From positions 1 through 9,995 of the forward strand of contig NHFS02000037.1 of the NCBI GenBank assembly GCA_002171315.2: DNA of 9,995 nt. The letters run 5' to 3'. The position numbers and the translations under genes were made by a program. The stretch comes from Euryarchaeota archaeon TMED117 (lineage in GTDB: Archaea; Thermoplasmatota; Poseidoniia; Poseidoniales; Poseidoniaceae). Below the pieces are notes generated by a model. That model was not told where the DNA came from and did no database searches. It saw nothing but the letters and a program-made list of their open reading frames with translations. Shown one piece after another: positions 1 through 7,600 of the stretch (the stretch's first letter is position 1; every line of letters begins with the position of its first letter).

Positions 1-16
1 CCATTGAGTTGATACT

Positions 17-619
17 ATGGCAAAAGGACTACATCATTACGTGAGAGAAACCTGGAAGAAGCCTAAAGAGGCTCTCCCGCACATGTTTCGACAGACTCGT
101 ATGGCCCAATGGCGCCGCGAGCCGGTCAACTGCCGAATCGAACGTCCGACACGTCTCGATGCTGCTCGTCGACTTGGTTACAAAGCCAAGCAAGGTGTAG
201 TTCTCATCCGAACTCGTGTTCGACGTGGTGGTCTGCGCAAGGGTAAGATTCACATGAAGCGTAAACCATCCAAGGCTGGTATTTCCAAAATCACAATGGC
301 AAAGAACACACAGCGAATCGCTGAGGAACGTGTTGGACGTCATTTCCCGAACCTCGAAGTTCTCAACTCATACTGGGTTGGAGAAGATGGAAAGCACAAG
401 TTCTTCGAAGTCATTATGATCGACACACACCACCCAGCTATCATCAACGATAAGCAACTCGGCGTCTTCTGTCAAGCAAATGGTAACATGAGCCATCGTG
501 GCCGTGCTTACCGTGGTAAGACATCCGCTGGAAAGCGTGGACGTGGTCTCTTCAACAAGGGTAAGGGTGCAGAAAAGTTGCGTCCTTCCCTGAAGGCAAA
601 CCTCAACCGCGGCAAGTGA
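17..619 (+). CDS. rpl15e: Large-subunit ribosomal protein L15e
   Basis: This is a structural protein of the 50S ribosomal subunit, in a family shared by archaea and eukaryotes and absent from bacteria. Of its 200 residues, the family-typical stretches are HHYVRETWKKP near the N-terminus (residues 6-16), RPTRLDAARRLGYKAKQG (43-60), the basic run RTRVRRGG (65-72), AEERVGRH (102-109) and LNSYWVGED (116-124) followed by KFFEVIMID (128-136). The length is normal, and the C-terminus is rich in Lys, Arg and Gly, as expected for rRNA contact. The ATG at 17 is chosen because it sits a few residues before the conserved N-terminal block and no earlier in-frame start is visible. Only 16 bases lie upstream, with no clear Shine-Dalgarno, so its promoter is outside the window. 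The next gene follows after 57 bases on the same strand. The identification is secure. Confidence 0.97.
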   Translation: MAKGLHHYVRETWKKPKEALPHMFRQTRMAQWRREPVNCRIERPTRLDAARRLGYKAKQGVVLIRTRVRRGGLRKGKIHMKRKPSKAGISKITMAKNTQRIAEERVGRHFPNLEVLNSYWVGEDGKHKFFEVIMIDTHHPAIINDKQLGVFCQANGNMSHRGRAYRGKTSAGKRGRGLFNKGKGAEKLRPSLKANLNRGK

Positions 620-663
620 AATCAAGCGTTTGTTTGATGTCCTTGTTCTTCTTCCCCCAACAC

Positions 664-669
664 AGGAGG
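664..669 (+). promoter_or_regulatory. Strong Shine-Dalgarno for the PRC-barrel gene
   Basis: AGGAGG lies seven bases before the ATG at 677. It is the best ribosome binding site in the window and fixes the start of the PRC-barrel gene. The rest of the 57-base gap after L15e is pyrimidine-rich with no T run longer than three and no convincing TATA box, so read-through from L15e is plausible. Confidence 0.8.
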
Positions 670-676
670 GCGACAA

Positions 677-934
677 ATGGGTAAAGGCCAACGCAGTTTA
701 ACAGACGTAACAGGCTTGAAGGTTTACCTTCCAGATGGCCGTTTCCTTGGCGTTGTTCACGATACAGTTATCGAGCATTCAACGATGACTTGCACGCATT
801 TATTCGTTAGAGAGACGCCACCTGAACTTGTCGCAGACTCAATCCATGTTGCAGTACCTTGGCGTTGGGTTCGTTCGATCAATGATATCGTTGTACTTCG
901 ATGGTTCCCAGAAACGCCAATCTCTCGCGCTTAG
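677..934 (+). CDS. Small single-domain PRC-barrel protein
   Basis: This 85-residue protein is almost entirely one PRC-barrel, a small beta-barrel found in the RimM ribosome maturation factor, photosynthetic reaction centre H subunits and many stand-alone archaeal proteins. The visible signature is SLTDVTGLKVYLPDGRFLG (residues 7-25), then V-V-H-D and a strand, THLFVRE (40-46), and the closing VPWRWVRSINDIVVLR (60-75), whose P-W-x-x-V and D-I-V-x-L pattern is typical of the fold. There is no signal peptide or membrane helix, so it should be cytoplasmic. It has a strong AGGAGG seven bases upstream. Its stop codon overlaps the ribosome binding site of the RNase Z gene, which suggests coupled translation. 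Stand-alone PRC-barrel proteins in haloarchaea (the CdpB proteins) act in FtsZ/SepF cell division, while RimM acts in 30S assembly. Either role is possible here, and the sequence alone does not decide. The fold assignment is firm and the function is not. Confidence 0.85.
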   Translation: MGKGQRSLTDVTGLKVYLPDGRFLGVVHDTVIEHSTMTCTHLFVRETPPELVADSIHVAVPWRWVRSINDIVVLRWFPETPISRA

Positions 935-937
935 GAG
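933..937 (+). promoter_or_regulatory. Shine-Dalgarno of RNase Z overlapping the upstream stop codon
   Basis: AGGAG at 933-937 shares two bases with the TAG stop (932-934) of the PRC-barrel gene. It lies eight bases before the ATG at 946, two before the ATG at 940 and eleven before the ATG at 949. The spacing favours 946 as the start and implies that ribosomes ending the upstream gene can reinitiate here. Confidence 0.65.
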
Positions 938-945
938 AAATGCTC

Positions 946-2094
946 ATGATGGAATTACACATTCTTGGAACGGCATCAGCGCGGCCAACATCGAAAAGAA
1001 ATGTCAGTGGAAGTGTCCTATCTACAGAAGAAGGCCTGGTCGTTATCGATGCAGGTGAAGGCTTCCAGAACCGATATTCAGCACAGCGCAGTCTGATGAA
1101 ACGTAGTGGTCAAAACGCTAGCTTGCGGCCACATAAAATTGCAGCAATTGCATTGACTCACGGCCATCTCGACCACACTTGGGGTCTTCTTCCATTTCTT
1201 CAGACTCTTGCACTCGATGGTAGAAATCACCCTTTGATTATTTATGCACCAACTTCTCCATCCGTATGGGATGCCTTACAGTCAAATGGGTTCAATGCTG
1301 AAGTTCCTGAACATACACCTTCTGCAGATCTCATCAATCAATACCGGGCTTGGTTTCAACTCGGAGCCAACTCCAATGAACTAGGATATGAAGTCCGATG
1401 GATGTTAGGTGAACCACATTCAAACAAGTGGGTTGAACTTAATCCAGATGATTCTTCTCTTATTTGGCATGAACAAATGCCTCAACCTGAATCGTTCAAG
1501 AGTATACGTCTCGATGCGCTTGCAACGAAACACAGTGTCCCATCTTGTGCATGGCAAATCACAAAGGCTGCACGTCAAGGCGTTTTTGATCGACAACGAG
1601 CAACTCTTGCAGGGCTCAATGAAGAGGAACGGCGGTCACTTGCAACTGGTAACGATGTCGAGAAAGAAAACGGAATCACCCTCAAAGCCTCTTCATTCCG
1701 AGGACCGGAACGCAGTGCTCATTCCATCGTAATTTCTGGAGATACAGCTGAACAATCGATTCATCCAATAGGAATACCAAGCGTTCTTGTTCATGAAGCA
1801 ACATTTTTGGAAGATTCACATTCAAAGGCAGAAGAACATCTCCACAGTACTGCGATGGGGGCTGCAAGGACAGCGAAGGCCTGCGGAGCGGAACATCTTA
1901 TTCTGACACATTTCTCAGCACGTATACGAGAAGCCTCAGTCTCACTGAATGAAGCGGTCAATGAATACGGAGATTCAGGTGGGATTACGTATGCGAATGA
2001 TGGTGATCGGGTCCGAATCGATGTTGAAGGAAACGTCACCTTCTATCGACGTAATGAAGATGGTTGGAAGCAACACAACCTAACGCATCATTGA
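946..2094 (+). CDS. rnz: Ribonuclease Z (tRNA 3' processing endonuclease)
   Basis: This metallo-beta-lactamase-fold endonuclease removes the 3' trailer from precursor tRNAs in the cytoplasm. From the ATG at 946 it has 382 residues. The zinc and catalytic set is complete: THGHLDH (71-77), H196 in the KHSVPS segment, D266 in SGDTAE, the HEATF block (283-287), H300 in HST, and H322 in LILTHFSARI. HEATF together with HST and LTHFS separates RNase Z from generic beta-lactamase-fold hydrolases. The N-terminal ELHILGTASARP strand is also typical. The protein is longer than the roughly 300-320 residues usual for the short form. The extra length lies mainly between residues 130 and 190, before H196. 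The usual Gly/Pro-rich segment after the third motif appears here as LNEEERRSLATG (223-234). A longer reading frame begins at 901, but it overlaps the upstream gene and has no ribosome binding site. Confidence 0.93.
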   Translation: MMELHILGTASARPTSKRNVSGSVLSTEEGLVVIDAGEGFQNRYSAQRSLMKRSGQNASLRPHKIAAIALTHGHLDHTWGLLPFLQTLALDGRNHPLIIYAPTSPSVWDALQSNGFNAEVPEHTPSADLINQYRAWFQLGANSNELGYEVRWMLGEPHSNKWVELNPDDSSLIWHEQMPQPESFKSIRLDALATKHSVPSCAWQITKAARQGVFDRQRATLAGLNEEERRSLATGNDVEKENGITLKASSFRGPERSAHSIVISGDTAEQSIHPIGIPSVLVHEATFLEDSHSKAEEHLHSTAMGAARTAKACGAEHLILTHFSARIREASVSLNEAVNEYGDSGGITYANDGDRVRIDVEGNVTFYRRNEDGWKQHNLTHH

Positions 2095-2119
2095 AGTGTA
2101 ATGTCATCAAGGCGCAGGT

Positions 2120-4594
2120 ATGCAATCGAAGCGTGCGTGTGTTCTCATCGGGCTGCTCATGTGTTCAGTAATGATTCCCGGAATACAAGCCACTGAAGGA
2201 AGAGACGCTCCACAGTGTCTTTCTGTTAGCGAATCAACGCTCTCGTCTCAAGTTGCAGTAGCCAACGATGCATGTATGCGTTTTGATCTCGGAACGCTTC
2301 AACCCGGAGATGTATTTGAGTTCTCAATTACAGTCATAGACGATGCTTTGGATGTTCTTGTTTTTGATGAATCTGGATTGCAGCCATACTTGCTTGGCCA
2401 ATCCTATCGTTCTTCGTACCAACAAATCCCCTCAACCGAATCAGCAATCGGAGAATACGAATTTCATTGGAAAGTCCCTTCCTCAATCAATGCCAAATCA
2501 TGGACAGTCATCATCGATAACCTTGCCCATGATGGTGATCAATCTCAAGGCGACCAAGGAGGCGCTGATGGGCGTATTTCCATGACAGTTTCGCAACTAA
2601 CGGATACGCCATGGACACCTTATCACGATCTTGTTGGGATCATTCCTGATGGCCACCTCACTCTTCTTGAGGGAACTTCTTTGCAACTTGAAGAAGGTAC
2701 GACAATTGCAGTAACAGCCTGGTCTCTACAAGGGTTCGCAGATGTCTATCTTCAAACAGATTCGATGAACGCTAACTATCTTTCAGGCCAATCAAATGTA
2801 GCCTTGACAGGAGCTTCGCTTCTCGCAGTCGATGGAACATCTTCATTCAGTTGGGTAGTTCCATCAGCCCTTGCGAATCAACCTCTCAAATTAGTTGTCG
2901 ATAACACAGATGATATCGATGGACAGGGAGACGGATCTACAAATCTTAGAGTTACGATTCGAGTCCAGTTAGTTCCTGTTATTCAAGCACAATTCGTAGC
3001 AGGAAATACGACGATTCCAATGAATACATTGGTCCAATTTGATGCCTCATCAACCCCCAACAATCTTAATCAAATAATGCAATATACTTGGGACTTTGAT
3101 TCAACAGTTGATGCGAATGACGATGGTGATTTCATCAATGACGTTGATGCAATTGGTCTCACTTCAGAAGCACAATGGACCACTCCAGGTGAACGAATCG
3201 TTACGTTGACTGTTCTTGGGCAGAGTAGTTTCGATCGTCAAGAACAAACCATTACTGTGAATGATGTTATCAATCCCGTCCCTCGAATTACGGGTACAAC
3301 CGCCTCCTCTTCTTCTGCTACACCCGTTTCTGGTGGATGGCGCATCGCTTACGCCAATACACTTGTTTTGACATGTAACTCAAGTTCTGATGACGATGCA
3401 GTTTCTGCTTGTTCATGGTCTCTTGATGGTTCACCTTACAATCAACAGACAACTGTTTCCTTCAATTGGAGCACGATTGGAGAACACGTTATCGGCCTTA
3501 CTGTCTTCGATGCGAGCGGCAACAGTGCTTCAACACAGGTTGATGTTCGAGTTGTTGATGGTTCAATACCTGTAATTGATGACGACTTTGTTTCTACATT
3601 CAAGGTCTCACTCAAAGAGGGTCAAATCCATACCTACAGAATTAACGCTAACGATGTCTATGACGCCTCCTCAAACCTTCGATATCATTGGGACATCAAT
3701 CCATCAAAAGACACAGATCAAAACGGAAATCCTACAGACGACCCTGATTACATCGGTTCAAGTGTCGACCTATTCTTCGATACAACAGGAACAAAGACAG
3801 TTGTTGTAACGGTCTTTGATGCCTCCAACAACACAGATACTCGAACATTTACAATTGTTGTAGAGGAGGCCGTCGAATCCAGCACAAACTTTGGATTAAT
3901 CGCCGTTGTTCTGTTCATTTTTGTTGTAACACTGTCAATATCCTTCATCGGATATCGCCGCTGGCAGTCCTCGATCGCCGTTGGTTTGCTAACAGGCCGT
4001 GGTCTTTCGGATTCGGAAGCCAAGGCGCACATGACGATGGTACGCCAATCTCAAAAATTACCGGTCTTTGCAAAAGCCATTCAACTTGCAGGACTTGATG
4101 TTGGAGAAGTCGTTACCCGCGATCAACAAGAACAAGCACGAAAAGAAGCAGAACTTCAATCGATTTATGGAAGTGGAGAGGTGGAAGAAATACCGCAAGC
4201 TCAATTTGCACCGAAGAGAGAAATCAGCCAAGCAAGTTCCCAAGCAGCTGCTGAAGCAGCAGCTCTCTTCTTTGACGATGCTCCTCCTGCACCGCGTGTT
4301 GAAAACGTTGCTCAGGATCCCGACGATGCACTTCTACAGGAATTAGGCTCGAAGCATCAAAAGCCTCCTCAATCTCCTCAATCAGGAGGGATTCAACTAC
4401 CAGATAATATGACTCCAGCAGTCGAGGTTCCTCTCCCGACTCCAGAAGTTGTCGAAGAGGCACAACCATCGAATTTACTCAAAGGGTCTTGTAGTAGTTG
4501 TGGTTTGAAATTCCAAGTACCTCTTCCTGCTGGAGTAAATGAAGCAATTGTCGTGTGTCCATCATGCTCTGAAGAACAACTCTTCCAACGCTAA
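2120..4594 (+). CDS. Type I membrane protein: duplicated beta domain, three PKD-like domains, cytoplasmic zinc ribbon
   Basis: This 824-residue protein should sit in the cytoplasmic membrane with most of its mass outside. A signal peptide (residues 1-24, cleavage after GIQA) is followed by two related beta domains (about 54-157 and 186-283). Three PKD-like domains follow (about 286-381, 387-478 and 484-581), marked by YTWDFDS, CSWSLDG and YHWDINP and by closing strands such as TTPGERIVTLTV. One membrane helix spans about 591-611. The basic GYRRW after it puts the C-terminus inside. The tail has a helical part (about 614-682), a low-complexity Ala/Gln/Pro part (about 690-785) and a zinc ribbon with C791, C794, C813 and C816, similar to MJ0042-type ribbons. 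C33/C52 and C419/C431 could form disulfides outside. PKD domains commonly serve adhesion or spacing. Binding outside with signalling or scaffolding inside is inference. The gene starts 25 bases after RNase Z, with a weak AAGG seven bases before the ATG. Confidence 0.88.
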   Translation: MQSKRACVLIGLLMCSVMIPGIQATEGRDAPQCLSVSESTLSSQVAVANDACMRFDLGTLQPGDVFEFSITVIDDALDVLVFDESGLQPYLLGQSYRSSYQQIPSTESAIGEYEFHWKVPSSINAKSWTVIIDNLAHDGDQSQGDQGGADGRISMTVSQLTDTPWTPYHDLVGIIPDGHLTLLEGTSLQLEEGTTIAVTAWSLQGFADVYLQTDSMNANYLSGQSNVALTGASLLAVDGTSSFSWVVPSALANQPLKLVVDNTDDIDGQGDGSTNLRVTIRVQLVPVIQAQFVAGNTTIPMNTLVQFDASSTPNNLNQIMQYTWDFDSTVDANDDGDFINDVDAIGLTSEAQWTTPGERIVTLTVLGQSSFDRQEQTITVNDVINPVPRITGTTASSSSATPVSGGWRIAYANTLVLTCNSSSDDDAVSACSWSLDGSPYNQQTTVSFNWSTIGEHVIGLTVFDASGNSASTQVDVRVVDGSIPVIDDDFVSTFKVSLKEGQIHTYRINANDVYDASSNLRYHWDINPSKDTDQNGNPTDDPDYIGSSVDLFFDTTGTKTVVVTVFDASNNTDTRTFTIVVEEAVESSTNFGLIAVVLFIFVVTLSISFIGYRRWQSSIAVGLLTGRGLSDSEAKAHMTMVRQSQKLPVFAKAIQLAGLDVGEVVTRDQQEQARKEAELQSIYGSGEVEEIPQAQFAPKREISQASSQAAAEAAALFFDDAPPAPRVENVAQDPDDALLQELGSKHQKPPQSPQSGGIQLPDNMTPAVEVPLPTPEVVEEAQPSNLLKGSCSSCGLKFQVPLPAGVNEAIVVCPSCSEEQLFQR
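2279..2590 (+). repeat. Copy A of a tandem protein-level domain duplication
   Basis: Residues 54-157 of the PKD protein form the first of two related domains. Shared marks with copy B are YLLGQS (90-95), WKVPS (117-121) and IIDN (131-134), followed by an Asp/Gly/Gln-rich loop and a final strand. The order resembles secreted PPC- or GOLD-like beta-sandwiches, but I cannot assign a family with certainty. Similarity is at protein level, and the DNA has diverged. Confidence 0.7.
2675..2968 (+). repeat. Copy B of the tandem protein-level domain duplication
   Basis: Residues 186-283 of the PKD protein repeat copy A. YLSGQS (220-225), WVVPS (245-249) and VVDN (259-262) fall 128-130 residues after their counterparts and are again followed by an Asp/Gly-rich loop (DIDGQGDG). 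The near-constant offset across three separate motifs supports true duplication over chance. Confidence 0.7.
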
Positions 4595-4660
4595 AATTGA
4601 GCAAACGAATCGCCTATTGTTTACGCAGGTTGGGGATGGGTTCAGATACCAGTTCCTTGT

Positions 4661-4668
4661 CTTATATT
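4661..4668 (+). promoter_or_regulatory. Possible archaeal TATA box before the giant secreted protein gene
   Basis: CTTATATT matches the archaeal TATA-box pattern and lies in the largest gap of the window (75 bases). It is immediately before the ATG at 4670. A transcript started about 25 bases downstream would begin inside the annotated gene, near a TTG at 4691 in the same frame. No purine-rich BRE is obvious upstream. This is weak evidence. Confidence 0.25.
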
Positions 4669-4669
4669 C

Positions 4670-7600
4670 ATGGTCGAAGAAGCGATTCGTTTGATTCGCC
4701 CTGGCCTTAAGCAGCCAAAAAGAGGACGTCTCGCCCTTTTTCTCGTCCTTGTCATGCTGATTCCTCTATTCCAACCAGTACAAGCAGACCTCACTGTGCG
4801 ACAGGATGATTTTGATCTTCTAGAAACGCTTTCTGATGTTATGGCATTACAAGAATCGAGTGATGATTCAGTCGTTGCAGCAGGGGCATCAACCTCTGCA
4901 TTAGCATTGGTTGAAGCTGCGAAGAGAGAAAGTCAAGCAGGCGATCCACTTGATGACGCTACACAGTATCTGAATGATGTCGAGTTAAGAGATACAAGCC
5001 CACTCCCTGAAGATCATCCTCGCCCATATGAGATCCTCTTGGATACGAATTCCCAACCTGATGGTTGGCCAAACAATCTCATTCAAACCCTCTTTTCTCT
5101 TGATGCTGTTTCGTTAACAGACCCGCTTGCGGTGGGAATCAATACCTATGCCTTGTACGTGAATTTTTCAAGTAGAAATTCAGGTCCACAGTACGAGGCT
5201 TGGGATTATGGGACCTTTACAGGTGAACTCTTCGTAGGAACAGATTTGGTTTTGTTTGAAAATTACATCGATATCGATGGAGATAACGTGGATGATGTCT
5301 CAATCTCGCTAACAGTGCTCGGTTTGCTCCAACTCAACCAAGGCTTTGGATTCGAACCTCCTTTGGATCCTTTGAATCCATTTAGTGCTGTACCTGATAC
5401 AATTTGGCTTCGACCAACCTTCCAATGGAAGATCAACCAACTGAATGAAAACGATCCTTTGTGGGACGAGATGGCACACATGGAAATTTCACTTCTGAAG
5501 GGTCTTGCCTTTGATTCAGCCATTCAAGATTCACAATCGTATGCTTTGGTTCTCGACACTCGTTTAACTCAACCTCCAAGCGATTTCAGATTAGAGGTCG
5601 GAATTCAAGAATTTAGGTTCAGCATCTCGGGTGCTGTCACGAACATTGTTCAACTCCTCACTGATTTCATCAGTGGCGGCGCCTTACCATCAAATGCATT
5701 GACTCTTACTTCTGTGTCAGCACCGTATGCTATCGGAATACGGAATCCTAATTCAGATTCATCGAATCTTCAAACTGAATGCGATACGGATTATTATGAT
5801 GTTATCAACGACCATGACGCAGATAGTGAGTTTCACAAATGTGGATTTGGGATAGGTATAGGCTTCATCGAATTCGATGAACTCGATGCAAACGGTCAAG
5901 CAGACATTATCGATATGGGATATATCGATGTTGGATTCCATCCTGAACGAGGCTCAAATGTGTTGCCAGAAGAAGTCGATTTAACATTAAGAAACGACAA
6001 TCTTGGAGACAATACGTTCGATACAGTTGAACTCTACAGTGACGTTGGAGCAGATCTTTGGCTTCATTATTTTGAAGACCGTAGCAATACTATTGAAGGC
6101 GGCACCTTTGGAAATATTTCTGATTCACGATTATGGATACGTGGTATACCTTCAGGGACGCTACCTCAAGAGGAAATAGATGCAATTTTCACAACCATAG
6201 GTGAAGCCCCAGGAAGCGTCAATCTCCCTGGAGATATGCCTGACAGACTTTCATTCATCTTAGCGATAAAGAATTTTACAGGAGATTCAACGACAAACCA
6301 AAATGACCTCACCCTCCCTATCAATCCAGCAGCTCCGCCTGCAACACTGATTATGATTGCAGGGACAGAACGAATTGATTCATTAACATATGATTCAACA
6401 ATGAAACGAGGAGGCTACGAGAACGATGTTAGTTCGATTCGTATTTCTGTTAGCAACCTACCTGAAGTTCTTGTTCTGAAAGGAAGTTTCCAATTGTCTG
6501 AAACAGGTGTTTCACGAGTTAATTTCAACAATCCTAATCTTAATACGATTGCTCAAATCCTCGACAATGCTTTACTGACTTTGGTCGAAATTGTTCTCGA
6601 TTTGGGATCGATTTTGAACGGACTTCCTGACGCAATTGTTGGTACTGCGGGCACTTCTGGTGGCTCTATTGAAGTCATATGTTTGACACAAGTAAAACAA
6701 ACATGGCTCGATGGTTCAGTTCGAAGCCCAAGCAGTCTTGGTGAGATTGCATTGGCAATTGGTAGCAGTGACCACCCGTGGTTTTCATCCTCAGATCATA
6801 TTCTTCTCTCAGAAGATACTTCGATTGCCACAATAGCCGGAAGAGATGGACCAGTCTCTCCTCTTGTCCCTGTTGCAATGAGCATACGAGTTTCAAATAT
6901 CTCAAGAGTTTTCCAATCCGTTGATGTAATAACAAGCGAACGTACTCTTGAGTTGATCGGTCAACAATCAGGTGCTCTTCTCATAGGCCACATTCGTCAT
7001 AACGGCCTCGATCTTGAAAACGTAACGAGTCAATCCGCCCGGATATCCAATCGGCCAGGGGATCTAACGGTTGTTCAAGATCCAAACAAACTCGTTTATT
7101 CAGCAAGTGAACCAATTGGGACCATTACTTATGGTGGTCAAGAAGATAAACAGCGCAACGCCATTCGATTGGAGGGGTTACCTGCAGCATTCCAATTGAA
7201 TCTGGGCGATTCTATTGGATTTGCAGCGGATACGCCAATCGACTCGATTACTGTTCAAATGACGAACGCTACAACGCCGTTGACAATGGATGGTGACCAT
7301 TTTAGATTCTGGGTTAATTCAGATACATCAGAAGCTTCTCTGAGTGCACGTATCTCCAATGTCCAATCCGTTCAACGGTTCTCTCCATTGAATCCAAATT
7401 CAACTGGGCCGGAAGGAAGTGCTCGTTATTCCTTGCAGAGACAGACATCGACTCCGTTCAATATTGTCATGGAAGATGTTAGCAATTATGACGACCCGTT
7501 CCTTGGTCTGAATGGCATGATGCGACTTGATCCATTACCAGCAAATCTTGAAATTGTTCTGCCAAGCGATGTTGATTCCAGTGGTATTGAATTGCCAGAC

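Noticed and set aside
620..663. Pyrimidine-rich stretch after L15e as a transcription terminator
   Set aside because: Its T runs are no longer than three and no stem-loop is evident, so it does not meet the usual archaeal oligo-T signal.
29..691. Long open frames on the minus strand opposite L15e (29-343 and 368-691)
   Set aside because: They lie opposite a certain ribosomal protein gene, have no recognisable domain or ribosome binding site, and come from its codon bias.
901..945. Earlier ATG at 901 for RNase Z
   Set aside because: It overlaps the PRC-barrel gene by 34 bases, adds residues that do not fit the family N-terminus, and has no Shine-Dalgarno. The AGGAG at 933-937 supports 946.
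828..1058. Open frame of 76 codons spanning the PRC-barrel and RNase Z junction
   Set aside because: It is out of frame with two well-supported genes, has no start signal, and its product looks like a shifted translation of the conserved proteins.
4225..4275. GCA/GCT-rich stretch in the tail of the PKD protein as a microsatellite
   Set aside because: The units are irregular and simply encode an Ala/Gln-rich linker. There is no pure repeat tract.
5270..5296. DIDGDNVDD in the giant protein as evidence of a dockerin and cellulosome-like system
   Set aside because: A single loop is present without the paired second loop or flanking helices of a dockerin, and no cohesin-like domain is visible.
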